A stretch of 32,038 bases of DNA from Coptodactyla brooksi (lineage: Eukaryota > Arthropoda > Insecta > Coleoptera > Scarabaeidae): positions 1 through 32,038 of the forward strand of contig JAWQRM010000078.1 of the NCBI GenBank assembly GCA_033557675.1, given 5' to 3'. A program made the position numbers and the translations under genes. Of this stretch, positions 1-12,400 are shown one piece after another. The notes below the pieces were generated by a model. That model did no database searches and was not told the DNA's origin. It saw nothing but the letters and a program-made list of their open reading frames with translations. How positions within the stretch are numbered: the stretch's first letter is position 1; every line of letters starts with the position of its first letter.

Positions 1-2
1 TG

Positions 3-128
3 AATTTACTTGAATCACGAATTTATTTATTACCAAAATCTTTACACGGAATTTCTTCATTAGTTCAATTAAAAGAAACTTTGGCAAATATTCAAATTGG
101 ATTAGAAAAAACCGGAAATTTGAGCTGA
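3..128 (+). other. Plus-strand open fragment resembling the giant gene's helical repeats
   Basis: Reading the plus strand in frame 3 gives 41 codons and then TGA at 126-128. The predicted residues include LVQLKETLANIQIGLEKTGN, which has the leucine, glutamate, lysine and glutamine pattern of the helical repeats encoded on the opposite strand to the right. The plus-strand base composition also switches: it is T-rich across the minus-strand exon but A-rich here, as expected of a sense strand. This could be the end of an inverted duplicate exon, a convergent paralogue, or a scaffold join in the wrong orientation. The minus strand is also open for about 36 codons in one frame, so the reading is suggestive only. 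The fragment is cut by the window edge. Confidence 0.35.
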
Positions 129-3100
129 CATTTCAAGATGTTCTATCACCTTGGCAACTATTTCCATAATTTCTTTCGCAATTTGTTTCTCATCTTCCGA
201 TTTAATTGCTGTCTCCAAAATATCTTCCGTTTTTAGGGCTGTTGTATCTGCTATTTCTACATTCTCAATTTGGCTTTCTTCTGTTTCTACTACGCTTATA
301 TTCACTTCTTCCTTTTCTATATTCTCTATAACTTCTGATAGTTTTGCTTTTAACTGCTCCAAAACTGCAGCAGTAAATTCAGATTTTTTTACTTCATTTT
401 CTTCGCAAGCAATGTTCAACGCCTTCCTAAATATCTTTAAAGCATTTAAAGTTTTTTGTTTCGCCAGATTACATTCTTCTCTCTGTAAAGATTCCGAAAT
501 AACTTTTAAATCATCAACAAATTTCTTCAAAGGTTTTTGAAGACATAGTTTTATTCTTTCTAAAGACTTTTCTTTTTTCTTGATTTCTCTCGCGTCTTTG
601 GGAAGAATGAGAGTTTCCGCAAAATTTCGTAATGGGTGCTTCAATTCACCGATTGACGCTAATTTCATCAATTCTAATGATGAAGTACGTGCAGTTTGGT
701 CTTCAAGTCGTACAATATTAACATGCACTTCTGTTATTAAAGACTGTAGCAAAGTGCCAATTGATTCAAAAGATTTCTTTGGACCTTCATCAATGACAGA
801 TATTACTCTGGACAAATCAGCTAACAAATTTTGCACTGGCTTAACATTTAGTTCAAGTTTACTTAATTCTTCATTCGTAATCTTCAAGGCTGTTATAAGT
901 GAAGATTTCATTTGACTGATTTCATTCATTTTGTTACTTTGTAGTATGTCTGCCAAGTATTGTACAGCATTTATAATTTTCTTTAATGATTCCACAGAAC
1001 TATCTAAATTTTTTAACGTGTCGATCAAATCTTCATGTACTAGCCACTTTGAAAATGCGTCTAGTGGTTGAACTAAATCAACAATACATAATATATTTTC
1101 TTCGCTAATTTTTAAGATTTCGATCTTGGGGGTTAATAATGAAATGCTTTTGCAAAGTTCATCAACCGTTTCTTGTAACTTCTTGCTATGCTTTTCTTGA
1201 ACATCTTCAATTATTTCAGATATTTTAGCACATAAGCTTTTAAGAGATTCTTGTGTTACAGTAGCTTTCTGCATTTCGTGATCTTGTTGAAGGACAGTTA
1301 AAGATTCTGCCATTGCTACCAACGCAACTTTGAGTTTTGGTTTTCTTATTTCTGTCAAAACTGGCATTTCTGAAACATAAATATTGCCTATTGCAATTGC
1401 TACTTTGTTCAACGGCTCAATCAAAATATTCAGCTTATCACGTAAATTTTCAATTGCAAGTTCCTCTGTATGTAGTGATTCCTTGATATTTTCTAGTGAA
1501 TCATACAACTCAAGAATAGATATAATACCATGCTGTTTTTGATCTGTGAGCTCATTAACCTTTTGCTTTAATGAAGATAGAGATTCTTGAGTTTCTTCTA
1601 TAACTATTTCTAGCTTTGTTGCTCTCATTTGTTTCAAAGTCATATCTGCATGTGTAGTTTCTTCTTGCAATGCCTCTTTAGCATCTTCTTCAGGTGTTTC
1701 AATTTTCTTCATTAAACTGTCTTCCTCTTTTACATCAAGGATTACTTTCTGAACAGTCTTATTTTCTTTTGCATCTTCTTCTTCTACTAGTTTAACGTCT
1801 TCTCCAATTTCCTCCTTTGGGATTTGTTCAATCTTTGTTTCTTGTACTTCACCCGGTGCAATTTGTTTTTCTTCTTGAACAATCGGTTTTTCTTTCAGTG
1901 TGATTGGTTCTTGTTTTTGGACAATCGATTTTTCTATTTCTTCGAATTTCTGAACAGCTAATTTCTCTTCTTTCCCAGCTTCTTCTTCTGCTGATTTAAT
2001 TTTAACATCATCTACTGTATCTTCAATTTTATCTTTTGGACTTTCTCTAACCTTTGTTTCTTGCATTTCATCCAGTGCAATTTGTTCTTCATTTTTAACA
2101 ATCGGCTTTTTGATTTCTTCCACTCTCTGAACAACTAACTCCTCTCCTCTTTCAGTTTCATCCTCAGCTGATTTAACTTCAACATCTTCTGACATAACAT
2201 AGCCAATCTTTTCCGTTGGAGTTTCTTCGATCTTTATTTTCTGTGTTTCTTCGAGTACTACTTGTTCTTCTTTTTGGACAATCGGTTTTTGTATTTCTTC
2301 GACTTTCTGAACAACTAATTGCTCTTCTTTTACAACTTGCCCTTCTACTAATTTAAGTTTAACGTCATCTAACCTATCTCCAATTTTCTCTTTTGGAGTT
2401 TCCTCAATATTTATTTTTGATATTCCTTCCTGTAGAATTTGTTCTTCTTTTCGAGCAATTATTTTTTCAATTTCTTCTACTTTCTGTACGTCTAACTCTT
2501 GCTCTTTGCCAGTTTCTTCATCTGCTGGTTTAACGTTAGCGTCTTCCGACATAATTTCACTTCTATCTTTTGAAGTTTCTTCGAGATTTGCTTTTGATGT
2601 TTCTTCCAGTGCGATTTGTTCTTCTGTTTGGAGAATCCGTTTTTCGATATGTTCGAGTTTTTGTATAGGTAACTTCTCTTCTTTTTCAGCTTCTTCCGCT
2701 ACTGGTTTATCTTTAACATCTTCTGCCACAATATCTTCAATTTTATCTGTAGGCATTTTTTGGATAATCATTCTTTCATCTTTCTGCTGTTTACTTTCCA
2801 ATGGTTCCGTTTCTATCGTTTTTTCAAGAAGTACGAGCTCTTGAATGGTCTCTTTCGGAATTTTTTCCTTGTTTACTCCTGGTACTTCTGCGTTTTCTGT
2901 TAAATCGCTTCCTAGCTTCTCTTTTGGAATGTCTTCAATCTTAGTTTTAGATTTATGTTCTTTCTTCAGGACTTCGTCATCCTTCTGAACTGCGCCTTGT
3001 GTTTCAAAAGGTGGTCCCATTTTTATACCCTCTTCACTTAATGGGGTAACGATTCCTTTTTCCAGTTCTTGACATTCATCCTCAATACTATGAAGCTTTG

Positions 3101-6100
3101 CCTTTAAAGCTTGAATTGCTTGTTCTAAAACTGGTAATTTATTTACTTCTGCTTCTGAAAATTTGATATTGTTCAATTTTTCTTTAAACATTGAAATAGC
3201 AATTCCTAGAGAAGGTTTATCAATATTTAATATATTTGGACTTTCAGCTGATAAAACGCAATTTGTGATGAACAAATTGAATTTCCTTATAGGATCATCA
3301 ATTAAATTGACTTTTGTTAAAACATCATGGAAAACATCTCCTACTTCTTCTTTATCATAAACGTCCTCCAACTGTTCTACAGTTTCATTTAAAACAGTTA
3401 ATTCCTGTCCCAGTTGACTTACAGCTAAAACAGCTTTTTGACCTTCAGGTTGCACGATTTCAACCTTGGAAAGAAGTTTTTGACAAGAAACTTTTAGACG
3501 TTCTATTTCTGTCTTTAAAAATTGAGTTTTCAGTACTCTCTTCTTATATTCGTCTTCAATTTCCGATATCGCCGCAGTTAGTGTTTGCACGCCCCTTCCA
3601 ATGTTTCCAAACTGCTGTGGTGCTTCCATGGAAAATTGAATTTTTTCAACATTTTGTTTCAATCTTTTTAGTGCTTTTACAGTTTTAGGCATCGTTTTGG
3701 GTATAGTTACTTTTTCGGATGCTGTAGCAGTACACACTTCTTCAACTGATGATTGAATAATTAACAATTTCTGGATGTCTTCAATAGGAATGCTTTCTTC
3801 TGATAAATTTTCTTCTAAATACCGTAAATTTGATTGCAATATTTTAAGTGGTTCTAAAATATCTGTTACACTTCCTTTTTGAGAAACTGGCATTTGTTCA
3901 AGAGATCTTGTGCTAATTTGTATATTATTTTCAATTACTTCTATTGATTTTCTTAATGCTTCAACATGTCCAATTATCTCGGTTTGTTTAATTAATTCCT
4001 TTTCTATTTCTTCTAATCTTATCGAGAAATTCTGAAGACTTTGAAAAACCTTATTTGGTAGCCTTCTATCAATAATAATGTTACGTACAGCAACTTTTGT
4101 TAATAATATCAGTTGTCGAATATTTTCGTTATTTACAGCATTGAGCAGAGATGCTTTAACGAATGATGATAATTCTAAAGTCGGTTCATTTATTGTAAAC
4201 AATTGGCAAACGACTTCGTTAGGTAAACTATCAAGATCTTCCTTCCCAAGTTTTAATGAATTACCAACATCATTTAATGACAATGCTAAATTTTGAATCA
4301 TTGTAAATACTCGTTTATTTAAACCCTTTGCATCACTAACATTAATTTCTTTGCAGACCTTTTCTAAAAATAAAATGCTATCAATCACCGGTAATAACTG
4401 CTTACACTTATTCTGTCTTAAGTCAATTATCTTTAATTTGTTACAGACATCTCTAACACTCAACTGAACATCTGTTAATGACGTCACTAATAAAAGAGAC
4501 GGAGGTTCACATTTAATAACCTCTTGAATTACTACGTCATATTTTTCTAATGCTGTTGCAAATTGTGAAATGTTAACCGTATTTTCATTTAACAAGTCAA
4601 TCGTAGATTTCATTGCAGTTATAACCATCTTCAGAGGTATTTGCATAATCGTTAGTCTTGTAGCTAAACTTTGAGGAATATCTTTTATTGCTTCACTTTT
4701 CAGATATTCCTGAACAGCGTTTATTTGAAACTGAATTAAACGTAGTGGTTCGTTAAGATCTTCAAGGCCAAGAAAAGGTAGTTTGCTTTTAGCATTTTCA
4801 AATAATGCCACCATTAAAATTAACATATCATGAAGTTGTGCAATTTCAGGTAATATTTTTAGGATGCTATCCTTAATATTTTCATTAACAGCGGCATTTT
4901 GGACTTCTGATAACTTTTCTGAAAGCAATTTTAGGTTTTCTTGAATTGTTTTAATTTCTTCGAAACTTGTGTCCTCAAACTCACAACCTTTTATTGCTTG
5001 ATTCAAAACTATCACATTTTGTACCAATTCATCAGTAAATGCTCCTTTAATTGTTTCTTTAATGGTTTTTATAAATGCTTTTATCGGTCGTTTAAGTTCT
5101 GACAATTTTGCCAACACTTCCTTTGTTTCTATTTTGGTTAATACTATTTCTTGAATTCGTCTAACGGGTTCAATTGCGTTTGACATACTTGATTTTAGCA
5201 GAGTATTTTCTTCAATACCATCGATACTCTGAATCAAATCTAGAAAATTATTACTTATATCAGTTTGCGATTCTTTGATCAGTAGTAACTCTTCTGATTT
5301 GTTTGCTATGGCTTGTAAATGATGGCTAATATTTGAAATGCTTGGTTTTAAGTCGTCTATCATTTTTTGTTGAGTAATCAATTCGTTTAAATCGGCTTGA
5401 ATATTTTGAAGTGTTTTGGTGATATGAGAAGTATCGTCATCAACGTTTGAAACGTTTAAAATATTTTTACTGGCATCGTTAAAACAATTTAATGTATTAT
5501 TTAGTTGTAAAATACTAGATATATTTTCTTGGTCCATTTTTGCTAACGTATCAACATTATTCATGAAATCACTTATAATTGAGCTGATAGTTTGCAATTC
5601 CATTTTACTTATGAGTAAATCTTTAAATACAATTAAATTAGGTCTTTCCAAGATAGGAGTTAAACTTTCATACGTTGTTTGGATATCACCCAACTGAGCT
5701 TTTGTATTTTTCAAGGCTGAAGCAACTTCCTTGATTAAAGGAATTTGTTTTAATGTATTCAGTAAAGTAACTGATGTCTTCTTCAATTCTACAAAAGAAG
5801 GGTTTAGAAATTCCAAACAAATTGTGTCTAGCGGTAAAGAAGTTGCCAATTCTAGATTTGACGTTAGATTTCTTAATTTATGGCAAACATTCTGGATAGC
5901 GGTTTGAGGAATATCATAATCATTAATATTAGTCAATAATCCACTTAATTCTGATAACCCGTTACTGATGGATTTTAAAATGTCAGCGGATATAACACTG
6001 ATGTCATCCACAGTATGATTTTCTATGATTTCAATTACAAATTTTGCATTTTCTTCAACACTTTTTATCGGTTTATTCAACTCTAAAAGGATTTTCAAAA

Positions 6101-6415
6101 CTATCCTCTCTATAGGTTCTGAATATTTCGGAAGATTATCTTCAATTCTTTGGATCTCGTTTAACAATTCGCCCGTTTTCGTCAGCATATCTTTGATTAT
6201 TAATTCATCCTTTCTCTCTCCTAAATCTTTCTTTATTGTATCTTCTTGTATTTCAATTTGTGTTATCAATGGTTGAAAATGTTGCACTATGACTATAAGG
6301 TGTTTTACATCAACGTTCTGTATCACCACTTCAATGGAACATTTAAGAGCCGCAATTGCTTTTAAAAGTAATGCTTTGTCCAAATCTTTTATTATTGGTT
6401 TTTGTTCTACAATCC
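102..6415 (-). CDS. Giant muscle Ig/helical protein, 6.3 kb downstream exon
   Basis: This is the most downstream exon seen, about 2104 codons. It opens at acceptor ATATAG|GG; two bases complete the glycine split with the upstream exon, giving the junction AIGIVEQKPIIKDL. The product is mostly predicted alpha-helical, rich in L, I, E, K and S, with recurrent short motifs such as LNKPIKSVEEN, LKRPIKAFIKTI, LNEPLRLIQF and LEPLKILQSNL. About two thirds of the way along, a highly charged E/K/V/P tract with roughly 60-residue tandem repeats interrupts the helices; helical sequence then resumes. I see no Ig, FN3 or kinase domain. The frame stops at TAA 102-104, but a plausible donor (AAG|GTGATA, with GT at 149-148) could remove the last 16 codons, so the true terminus is uncertain. 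The role is inferred as an elastic or rod-like segment of a sarcomeric protein. Confidence 0.85.
1860..2760 (-). repeat. About five 60-residue PEVK-like tandem repeats inside the 6.3 kb exon
   Basis: A unit of about 177-180 bp recurs with landmarks near 1919, 2098, 2278, 2455 and 2632. Each unit encodes variants of VQKVEEIEKPIVQKEEQI followed by ETxKxKIEETPKEKI and an acidic DVK stretch. The period is a multiple of three, so copy-number change keeps frame. Composition is dominated by E, K, V, I and P, like the PEVK springs of titin-type proteins, although proline is sparser. The units are diverged, so this is not a very recent expansion. Confidence 0.8.
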
Positions 6416-6495
6416 CTATATTACCTGGGGAAAAATGTTAGTAGAGGATCATCAAAATCAAAAGTAGCTCAAAAATCAAACAAAGAAAGACTTAC

Positions 6496-9400
6496 CTATT
6501 GCGAGTGATAATTTCTGCAAGGGTTCATTTAATACCTTCACGGCTTCCATACTTTCCTCTGATATATCTTCTAGTGTACCGGTGGTGATAGTGCCTTCTA
6601 CTTGTGATAACACATCTTTGATTTCCGCCACTGATTCAACGAGCTGGATAACTGACGAAAGAGGACCAATATTTTGAACTGATGATTTCAATGTTGCAAC
6701 GTTGGTATGGAGTTTGATCAGTGGTTGTTTCACTGCTTCAATTGCTTTGATATCTTTTCTATCTGATAACTGATTGATCATGACTTCTTGAATAATACTT
6801 TTTAATTTTGTAATGCACTGAGAAGTTACTTCAAACTTATCAATATCACATAACATGCAATCTTGCGCAATAATTTTATTTATATTACTAACAATATGTT
6901 CTAGTCCTTTAATGATCTCAGTGACGTCTTCTTTATTTTTTGATGTTTCTTTGATTTGGAGCTTTTTACAAACTTCCTCAATAGGGTTTTGTAACTCTCC
7001 CAAAAACTTAATTAATGAGTCCACCTCAATACATAAATTAGCAGCATTTGCTAAATATGCGCTTAGAGAAGAAAGTTGTACCATAATATCATTAGATTGA
7101 TTTCCTTGAATAATACCGTAAATGTGATTAGCAGCTGAACTAATAACAGCGATACTTTTAGTAATAAGTGCATTTTCACTAGCTTTGCTCTTCATCTTAA
7201 TTATACCTTTGACAATTTTGTCTAAAGGATCCACAATTTTTTGCACAATAGATTCTTGATCAGCTGGAATGTTGCCCATGACAGCTCTGGAACATACGTT
7301 AATGATTGTATTTTGCAGTATTTCCAAAGGGTTGGCAAAATCAAAGAGAGAAAGCTCGCTGAGTTCTTTCGTTTTTGAAATATCGACTATTTTAGTAAAT
7401 TCCCTCCCTAGTGTCTCCAAGATGGGAATTTCGTCATCTACGATTTTAGCATTAATAGCATCATGCAGTTTTGATTGTAGTTGATGTAACGGTTGTTGCA
7501 ATTCCACGAATAAATTTAAATCTCCCTTCTGGTGTTTAATTATTAGCACTAATTTTAATAAATCATTAAGAGGAGTATTAATATTTCTTAATTGGCTTAT
7601 ATCTTCAATTGTTTTGGGTTTCTCTAAAACTACATGGGCAAAATATATTGCTTCTTGTAATTCTGAGAGGTGTTCGGATATTAATTCTATGGTTGAATGT
7701 TCTGTTTTAATTTCCTGAATATCTTGTTCTCTTTCATCTTTTAGCACAACTATATTTGCTAGACATTCTCTTAATTCTTGAAGTGATTTATCAACATTGT
7801 CTTGTGATTCATTACCTTTTAAAGTTTTGGTGACGTTTTCAACACAATCAGTTACCTTGTTTAGTTGATGCACATCTTTCTTAGTAACCTGAGTTTCTGG
7901 GATACCACCAGCGATTTCAATTATGGCTCTCAGTGGCTTTTCCAATTCAACTAAAACAATCATCTGTGCTTCAGGCAAACTTTGTTCAACATATTTCGCA
8001 ATAACTTTATTTAAATTGTCAATACTACCAAAAAATCTCTTAATGGATAACGATTTTTGTTCTTTCAATTCTTGTTGGGCAATTTTCTCTTTTTCCAATA
8101 TCTTTTCAATACTGCTTGATACATCTTGAAGTGGTTCCAATATATCTTTTATCTGCGATTCTTGGTTTACACTAGCAACCGCAACTTGAAGTTTGCTAAT
8201 AGATTGTTCAATTTTAGTCAATTTTTCTGATGACGATTCACTAGCAGAATCGTCTACCATAATATTTATGTCTTGCATACACTCCGCAGTGATTTCTAAA
8301 ATATGCAATTCGTCTTGAGATAACTTTTCGCATTTACTCACAAGGATATTCTCCGCTATAAATTGAAGAGCTGTTAATGGCCTTGGCATTTCGTGAATAG
8401 CCACTTTTTGAGCTTTAATGCTTGAAGATGCACTTAGTCCTGCAACATTCTCTTGAAGGTCTTGCAGGATGTTTTGTAGTTTTTTCAAAGATTCGGGAAT
8501 TTCTTTAGGTACAATTGGTTCAACTTTTTCTAACAGCTTGAAGATGTTTACATTAATATTTTTCAACTGTTCTAGAATTGGTGTGAATGTCGAATGTTTA
8601 TCTATGTTTTCTTCCAAAGCTTGAAATTCTTTTAAAGCTACAACTAAAGGTTTTGATGTTTCTTCGTCAACATTCTCATAATTAACGCTCTGCGTTTTTG
8701 TGACGTATTCGTTGAGAAAATTAATGCATTTCTCGCCAGCTTCTAAAACTGCGGCCATATCATGCCTTAAGCCAACATGTTGTACCTTCTCAATATTCTC
8801 TTCAAGCTTCACTAGCTGTTTTCCTATACGATTAAAAATATCTTTTTTATGCTCTTCCAATTTAGTTTTATCCATCATCACGATGGTCCTAATCATATTT
8901 TGTAATGCAGTTGTCACTGTTTCTGAATATTTAGTTACTAAAGCTTCTTCTTCGGGTATGCCTTCAAATAGATTAATAACGTTCTTAGCTGTTTCTTCTA
9001 GAGGTTCCATAATTTCTTTTACTTGAGATTCTTGCTTTATAGCTACGACAGCTAACCGTAATTCTTCGATTGAACTCTTGACAGCCTCAACAGTGACGTT
9101 TGGTAAGACGGGCGCTTCTTCGTGGGTAATGTTTTGAGCAGTCACAAGGTACGTGTTTATATCAGTTAAGGTTTTCTCAGCTTTCTTTATTGCATTTATT
9201 TCATCATTATTTAAATCAGCAGTTGTACTTAACCGATTTTGAAGAGTTGTTTCAACAGCAACAATTGATTTTTCTAATTCTGTAATAGCTGATTGTTTAT
9301 CTTCACAAAACTTCTCTTTTTCAATTATTGAAACTGATTCCTTCAAGGTTTTTAGAGATTTTACAACCGGAATTTCAACCCCTTCTTCATTTAGAACAAC

Positions 9401-12400
9401 TTGAACTAGTTGTTTAAAAATTCCTATTAGTTGTGTCGAGGAAGTTCCACTCTCTGTTATTTCTGCTAAATCTATTTTAATTCGTTGCACCATTTCTTCT
9501 TCTATCTTATCTGAACATGCCTCTGTTTTAATATACTTTTCACAATTTTCTAATAAATATTCAATCACTTCGATGTTACCAATTTCTTCTATCAGCTTTA
9601 ATTCTGGAGCAGTAATACTCTCCCCAATTACAGACACAATATTCGCAATTTTCAGTAACTTATCCTTTTGAACCACTTTTCCTTCATTAGCCTTTGATAT
9701 ACAGAAATTATTTATTGACTCTAATTGTTTTATTATTGGTTTCCTCGCTTCCACAGGCTTCTTCTCCAATTCAGTGATAATCAGTTTTTTGTCATCTATT
9801 TCCTTTTCTATGCCAATTATTTCCTCTTTGTTGGTAGCGGCGGTTGAAGTAGATGGAATATTTTCTTCTTTTTGTTCTTCTGTAATTATTATTAGGCCTT
9901 CATCTTCATTTACTTCCTTCAACTTGATTTCCCCTGGTAAAACAGAAACCCTATTCACTTTTTCTTTGTCAACTAATTTTAATTCTTCTCCTTGTGCAGC
10001 AACTGTATCGAGTGCTTTTTGTTCATCCTTGTGTGGGATTTCCTTATCAGAAATAGTAGGCGCAAGTTCTGCAATTTCTACCTCGATTTGCTCAGTGCTC
10101 TTTACTACATCTGTTGGTATTTCTATCACTTCTTGTTGTGAAGATATTTGCTGTACAGGTGCTTTCAGTTGTTCATTCGTTTCCTGTACAACAATAGATT
10201 CGTCTAGTTTCCCTGATTGTAATTCTCCAGCGATAATATTTCTATCGTCGTCAATTTTTGGTAGGTTCTCCTTCATTGCTACATTAATTTCAACCGGAGG
10301 GTCAATAACAACTTCCTCCCCAATTTGGTCAGTGCCCTTCACTACATCTGTTGGTGTTTCCATTATTTCCAGTTGTGAAGATATTTGTGGTACATGTGCT
10401 TCCAGATCGTCCTTGGTTTTCTGTTCAATAATAGATTCGTTTGGTTTTCCTGATTGTAATTCTTCAGTTATAACCTTTATTTCGTCAATAACTTTTGGTA
10501 GGTTTTCCCCCTTTACTACATTAATTGCAATCTTAGGGTCAATAACAGGTTCTTGCTGTTCTGCAGTAGCTGCTGTTGATTTAGACTGGTCTTCTTCAAT
10601 ATTAGCAAATTGTTCCTCAATTCCACTTGAAATCAGTTTTTCAGGACATTCCTTTTGTTCTTCTTGACTAGTAATATTTTCCAGCTTATTTGCTAACTCC
10701 GGTGTTACAATTTGAGAATCTTTGCTGATTGCTTGTATTATTTCAGTAACAGACTTTATGTCTTCTTCCTTTCCGATCTCAGTACTTTCTTTTAGGTTGA
10801 TGTTTTCTTTTTTGGTAACTTCTGTTTGAATTATTTCCTCCTTTTCCTTCCCTTGATTTTCCTTAGAGACAATTATTTCGCCTTTTGATGTTTCAATTTT
10901 CTGTACTTGGCCTAACGTGCTTTCACCTTCTTGTACTTGTATTTCTTCTCTTTCACTTATTACTACGCTAGGTACTTCTTGCTGTGTTTCTGTGACCATT
11001 TCTTCTAGAATGTTTCCTTCCATGACTTTACCAGTGTCATCAGAAGTTGTTACTCCTTCTATAGGAATATCTGCGATAGTTTCACCTTCGATGGGTAATT
11101 GTTCTTGTATTTCAATAATTTGTAGTGATTCTTCAATAGGGAGAATAGGTAACTTTATTTCGGTTTTTATTTGTATAGCTTCTTCAGCTTCTGGTATTTT
11201 TTCAGTTATTTCAATTATTTCTAGAGTAGCCTTATCTTCTAAAAGCTCGACTCTATCATCTTTTATAACCTCTAAAATACTGATAATAATTTTGCACATA
11301 TCCCTTACATGAGGTATCACCGTTTTAAATGGTGAATCAGCAATATCGGCTGATCTTATATCTTCTGATGTTTCTTTGACTTTCGCAATTACGCTTTCTA
11401 CTTCAACTCGTTGTGAAATTGCTTCCTCCACATTAGTCACATAACATTTCAATGCTTTAACGTAAGTAGCTTCTCCTTCTGTGAGTTGGTTTTCTTGTGC
11501 GTTCTCCAAAACAATTGAAGCGTTTTGTTGTAAATGTGATAAATAATTTTGAACGCTAGAAATAATTGCTACTTTTTCTTCTTTTAACTTTTCTTCTTGG
11601 CTTATTAATTTGGCTTTTTCTTTAATAGTTTGTGTAATATCAGTGAACATAGTTTCCACTAATTTTATTTTCAAATGAATTTTATGGGAATCAGGTATCT
11701 GGGCGATGAGTGCCTTTGAATTTGTAACCAATTGGTTCAATTCTGTAACCATTGGCTTCAGAGATGATTTTTCTGCGATATTTTCTTCTAAGGATTTGCA
11801 AAGGGCGTTTAAATTATCTTGTACTTCTCTTTCTTCGATTGGAGTAATTGTTTCTTTAAGAGTTCTTCCAGTTTTATTCAAAATAAAAGTATCTATACTT
11901 CGTAAACATTTCTCTAATTGCTTAATAACTTCTTGGTCTTCATTGGTAAAATCAGAATCTATTAAGTCATTGACGGACATTTGAATGCCATAAAGCGTCC
12001 TTTGCAACTTTATAATTAGTGCTTTTTCAATTTCAGGATACTTTATTGATGCTATGTTCTTCACTAATTCTTGAGCGGAGTCGGTAACTTGTGAGACAAT
12101 TTTCATTTTATCGAGTCTGATTTGAACCTCTTCATCTATTATATTATGAATATCTGTTATGCATATTTTTGTAGCTTCCTTCATCGTTGTTAGCAATGGA
12201 ATCAACACGGGATCAACAAAATCAAGTGCTGCAATTTCTTTTAATTCCTCAAGAATTTTCTTTGACGCCATAAGCTTTGGTTTGTCTTCAAAAGCAGTTG
12301 TTTCTATATTAACTATATGTGAAGTCAACTTTTTTATTATTTCAGTACTACTTCCTTTCGCCCCAAGCAAATTTGTATTTTTAATATTTAATTCTAGAGG

